The notes under the pieces: model-generated
What the model was told of the DNA's origin: nothing
Databases searched by the model: none
Seen by the model: the letters and a program-made list of their open reading frames with translations, nothing else
From: Rikenellaceae bacterium
GTDB lineage: Bacteria; Bacteroidota; Bacteroidia; Bacteroidales; Rikenellaceae
Assembly (NCBI GenBank): GCA_020859745.1
Contig: JAJBVQ010000023.1
Coordinates: forward strand, 1-6,767
Direction of reading: 5' to 3'
DNA: 6,767 nucleotides
Shown here: one piece after another, positions 4,015 to 6,767 of the stretch
Layout: the number at the start of each line of letters is the position of its first letter
Numbering within the stretch: the first letter of the stretch is position 1
Position numbers and translations under genes: made by a program

Positions 4015-6767
4015 ATGGAACAATATATTCATGTTAAGGGCGCCAAAGTCCACAATCTTAAAAATATAGAGGTCAAGATTCCTCACAACAAGCTGGTGGT
4101 GGTCACCGGTTTGTCGGGTTCGGGGAAGTCCACTTTGGCGTTCGATACAATATTTGCGGAGGGGCAGCGGCGGTATGTGGAGAGCCTGTCGGCTTATGCA
4201 CGGCAGTTTTTGGGGAAGATCGAGAAGCCGGACGTGGATTTCATCACCGGGATCGCTCCGGCCATCGCCGTGGAGCAGAAGGTCAATACGCGGAACCCGC
4301 GTTCGACGGTGGGGACTACTACGGAGATATACGATTATCTGCGCTTGTTGTACGCGCGGATCGGGAAGACCTTTTCCCCGGTGAGCGGCAGGGAGGTGAA
4401 GGCGCATACGGTGCAGGACGTGATCGATTACGTGGCGGCGATGGGGGCGGGAAGCAGGGCGATGGTGGCAGCGCCTGTTGCCTTGCATGAAAACCAGGGG
4501 GTGATCGAGAAGTTGACGCTGTTGATGAAGGATGGCTTCGAGCGTCTGGTATTGCCGTCGGGCGAGATGAAGTACACGCAGGATATCCTGCCGGAGATCG
4601 ACAAATTTCAGGCGGAAGATTTGTCGGTATTGGTCGACCGTTTTTCCGTCCCGGAGCGTGCCGCGGAAGATACGGAGTGGAAAAGTCGCTTGTTCGATTC
4701 GGTGCAAACGGCGTTCGATCTGGGTGACGGCCGTTGTTCGGTAATTGTGCTTCCGAAAGAAAATCAGGATGGTAAGGATATTCATATAGAGCGATTCTCG
4801 AATCGGTTCGAGGCGGATGGGATTACCTTTCAGCGCCCGTTCGAGCATATGTTCAGTTTCAACAACCCATTGGGGGCTTGTCCCCGGTGCGAGGGGTACG
4901 GGCGCGTGGTAGGGATTGACGAGGATCTGGTGATACCCGACAAGTCGAAGACGATCTACGACGACGCGGTCGTTTGCTGGCGGGGGGAGACGATGAAGTG
5001 GTGGAAGGAGCAGCTGGTGATGAACGCCTCCAAATTCAACTTTCCGATACATAAGCCGTTCCACGAGCTGACCGAGGAACAGCGTCATTTGTTGTGGCGT
5101 GGGAACCGGTATTTTCACGGTCTGGACGAGTTCTTCGAATTCCTGGAGAAAGAGCGGTACAAGATTCAGTACCGGGTGATGCTGTCGCGCTACACGGGGA
5201 AAACGACCTGCCCGGATTGCGGCGGGGCGCGCCTGCGCAAGGAGGCGACCTATGTTAAGGTCGGCGGCAGGGCTATTACGGATCTGGTGCGGATGCCGGT
5301 GAGTGAGCTGAAGGAGTTTTTCGACCGTCTGGAGTTAGACGCCCATGATGCGTCGGTGGGGGAGCGGGCCATGACGGAGATCAGGAACCGTTTGCAGTAC
5401 TTGGAGGATGTGGGGCTGTCATACCTGAATCTGGATCGCCTCTCGTCCACGCTGTCGGGCGGCGAGAGCCAGCGGATCAATCTGGCCACTTCGCTGGGGA
5501 GCAGCCTTGTCGGGTCGCTCTATATTCTGGACGAGCCGAGTATCGGCCTGCATCCGCGCGATACGGACAAGCTGATCGGCGTTCTGAGGCAGCTGCGCGA
5601 TCTGGGCAATACGGTGATCGTGGTGGAGCATGATGCCGAGATTATCCGGGCGGCGGACGAAGTGATCGACATCGGGCCGAAGGCGGGGTATTTGGGGGGC
5701 GAGGTGGTGTTCCAGGGGTCGTTTGCCGCCATGGAAGGCGCTGCGAAAAAGAGAGATAACGCAAGCCTGACGGTGCGTTATATGACCGGACGCGAAGAGA
5801 TCGAAATGCCGGCGCATGTGCGCAAATCGGGGAGTTATATCGAGATCAAAGGGGCGCGGGAGCATAATTTGAAGAACATAGACGTGAAGATCCCGCTGGG
5901 GGTGATGACCTGCATTACCGGCGTGAGCGGAAGCGGGAAATCTTCGCTGGTGAAGAATATTCTTTACCCGGCATTGCGGCGGGAATTGACCGAAACGGGC
6001 GACCGGCCTGGGGATTTCGACGGTCTGGAGGGGGATATTTCGCGGATCAAGGGTGTCGAAATGATCGACCAGAATCCGATCGGGCGCTCTTTGCGGTCGA
6101 ATCCGGTGACTTATATCAAAGCTTACGATGAAATTCATAAATTGTTTGCCGAACAGCAACTTGCGAAACAATATAAGTTCGATTCGTCGAGCTTCTCGTT
6201 CAATATCGCCGGAGGGCGGTGCGAGGAGTGCAAAGGCGAGGGGGTGATTCGGGTCGAGATGCAGTTTATGGCCGATGTGGAGCTGGTTTGCGAGGCTTGC
6301 AACGGGAAACGGTTCCGGGACGAGGTGTTACAGGTGAAGTATCACGGCAAGTCCATTTACGATGTGCTGGAGATGAGCATCGACGAGGCGATCGACTTTT
6401 TCGGGGAATATGCCGGGCAGGATAAGATCAACCTGCGTATTATCGAGAAACTCAAGCCATTGCAGGACGTGGGGCTGGGGTATGTCAAGCTGGGCCAATC
6501 GTCGTCCACGCTTTCGGGCGGTGAAAGCCAGCGGGTCAAACTCGCATCGTTCCTGCTCAAGGAGAACAGCGCGCAGCCGTTGCTGTTTATTTTCGACGAG
6601 CCTACAACCGGGCTTCATTTTCACGATATCAAGAAGTTATTGCGGTCGTTTGAAGCATTGCTTCAGAAAGGGCACTCTATCGTGTTGGTGGAGCATAATA
6701 TGGAGGTGTTGAAATGCGCCGACTGGGTGATCGACTTGGGGCCTGACGGGGGGCAAAAGGGCGGGAA
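4015..6767 (+). CDS. uvrA: Excinuclease ABC subunit UvrA (3' end cut off by window)
   Basis: DNA-damage recognition ATPase of nucleotide excision repair; it loads UvrB at lesions. An uninterrupted frame gives 917 residues to the edge, so only about 25-40 C-terminal residues of a roughly 940-residue protein are missing. Order: Walker A GLSGSGKST (32-40); UvrB-binding region (about 125-250); zinc cysteines C289/C292 and, after the DNA-facing insertion domain, C399/C402; signature LSGGESQR (480-487); Walker B ILDEP (504-508); H-loop H539. The second half repeats the plan: Walker A GVSGSGKSS (636-644); zinc module C736/C739-C759/C762; signature LSGGESQR (833-840); Walker B IFDEP (859-863); H894. 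Both ATPase sites and all eight cysteines are intact, so this is a full canonical UvrA, not a drug-export relative. The start is the ATG at 4015; the overlapping ATG at 4011 hits a stop within nine codons. It follows pyrI by 42 nt; no strong terminator or promoter is seen between them, so readthrough is plausible. Confidence 0.98.
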   Translation, partial: MEQYIHVKGAKVHNLKNIEVKIPHNKLVVVTGLSGSGKSTLAFDTIFAEGQRRYVESLSAYARQFLGKIEKPDVDFITGIAPAIAVEQKVNTRNPRSTVGTTTEIYDYLRLLYARIGKTFSPVSGREVKAHTVQDVIDYVAAMGAGSRAMVAAPVALHENQGVIEKLTLLMKDGFERLVLPSGEMKYTQDILPEIDKFQAEDLSVLVDRFSVPERAAEDTEWKSRLFDSVQTAFDLGDGRCSVIVLPKENQDGKDIHIERFSNRFEADGITFQRPFEHMFSFNNPLGACPRCEGYGRVVGIDEDLVIPDKSKTIYDDAVVCWRGETMKWWKEQLVMNASKFNFPIHKPFHELTEEQRHLLWRGNRYFHGLDEFFEFLEKERYKIQYRVMLSRYTGKTTCPDCGGARLRKEATYVKVGGRAITDLVRMPVSELKEFFDRLELDAHDASVGERAMTEIRNRLQYLEDVGLSYLNLDRLSSTLSGGESQRINLATSLGSSLVGSLYILDEPSIGLHPRDTDKLIGVLRQLRDLGNTVIVVEHDAEIIRAADEVIDIGPKAGYLGGEVVFQGSFAAMEGAAKKRDNASLTVRYMTGREEIEMPAHVRKSGSYIEIKGAREHNLKNIDVKIPLGVMTCITGVSGSGKSSLVKNILYPALRRELTETGDRPGDFDGLEGDISRIKGVEMIDQNPIGRSLRSNPVTYIKAYDEIHKLFAEQQLAKQYKFDSSSFSFNIAGGRCEECKGEGVIRVEMQFMADVELVCEACNGKRFRDEVLQVKYHGKSIYDVLEMSIDEAIDFFGEYAGQDKINLRIIEKLKPLQDVGLGYVKLGQSSSTLSGGESQRVKLASFLLKENSAQPLLFIFDEPTTGLHFHDIKKLLRSFEALLQKGHSIVLVEHNMEVLKCADWVIDLGPDGGQKGG

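Noticed and set aside
3469..5118. Long minus-strand open frame (549 codons) opposite pyrI and the 5' half of uvrA
   Set aside because: It is antisense to two genes with complete family motifs, has an Arg/His/Leu-rich composition typical of reverse-frame shadows in GC-rich DNA, and shows no recognisable domain.
1..6767. A novel defence, mobile or biosynthetic system
   Set aside because: Every coding stretch is explained by well-known families with intact motifs; no repeats array, transposase, integrase, toxin-antitoxin pair or unexplained long interval is present.

Overview
The window (about 6.8 kb, GC-rich coding DNA) reads as ordinary chromosomal housekeeping DNA of a Bacteroidota bacterium. 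Three things point there: aspartate transcarbamoylase with a separate PyrI regulatory chain; a UvrA whose C-terminal half has the wording I associate with that phylum (GRSLRSNPVTYIKAYDEI, TTGLHFHDIKKLL); and two promoters matching the Bacteroides pattern TTTG / TAnnTTTG instead of the enterobacterial -35/-10. Genes also lack clear Shine-Dalgarno sequences. The high GC for a member of the Bacteroidales would suit Alistipes/Rikenellaceae, but that genus-level guess is inference.

Layout. Positions 1-833 hold the C-terminal two thirds of an iron-dependent alcohol/aldehyde dehydrogenase of the YqhD/butanol dehydrogenase type, followed 7 nt later on the same strand by a small single-domain cupin protein (841-1185). 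A perfect 16-bp hairpin (1191-1226) then separates this pair from the convergent greA (1250-1720, minus strand), probably terminating transcription from both sides. A 200-bp divergent intergenic region (1721-1920) carries one good Bacteroidota-type promoter on each strand, plus a hairpin followed by a T-tract in the greA leader.

From 1921 to the right edge all genes run on the plus strand with short gaps: yigZ (IMPACT/UPF0029 family, GTG start), pyrB (8 nt later), pyrI (31 nt later) and uvrA (42 nt later, running off the right edge). pyrB and pyrI encode the catalytic and regulatory chains of aspartate transcarbamoylase, the committed step of pyrimidine synthesis. UvrA is the damage-recognition ATPase of nucleotide excision repair. 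The spacing is compatible with one yigZ-pyrB-pyrI-uvrA transcript, but this is not proven; the pyrI-uvrA gap could hold a weak promoter.

I found no mobile element, CRISPR array, tRNA/rRNA gene or unfamiliar multi-gene system. No gene-free stretch exceeds 300 bases. The most interesting points are regulatory: the divergent promoter pair, the possible greA leader attenuator, and the lack of room for a pyrimidine-sensing leader upstream of pyrBI.
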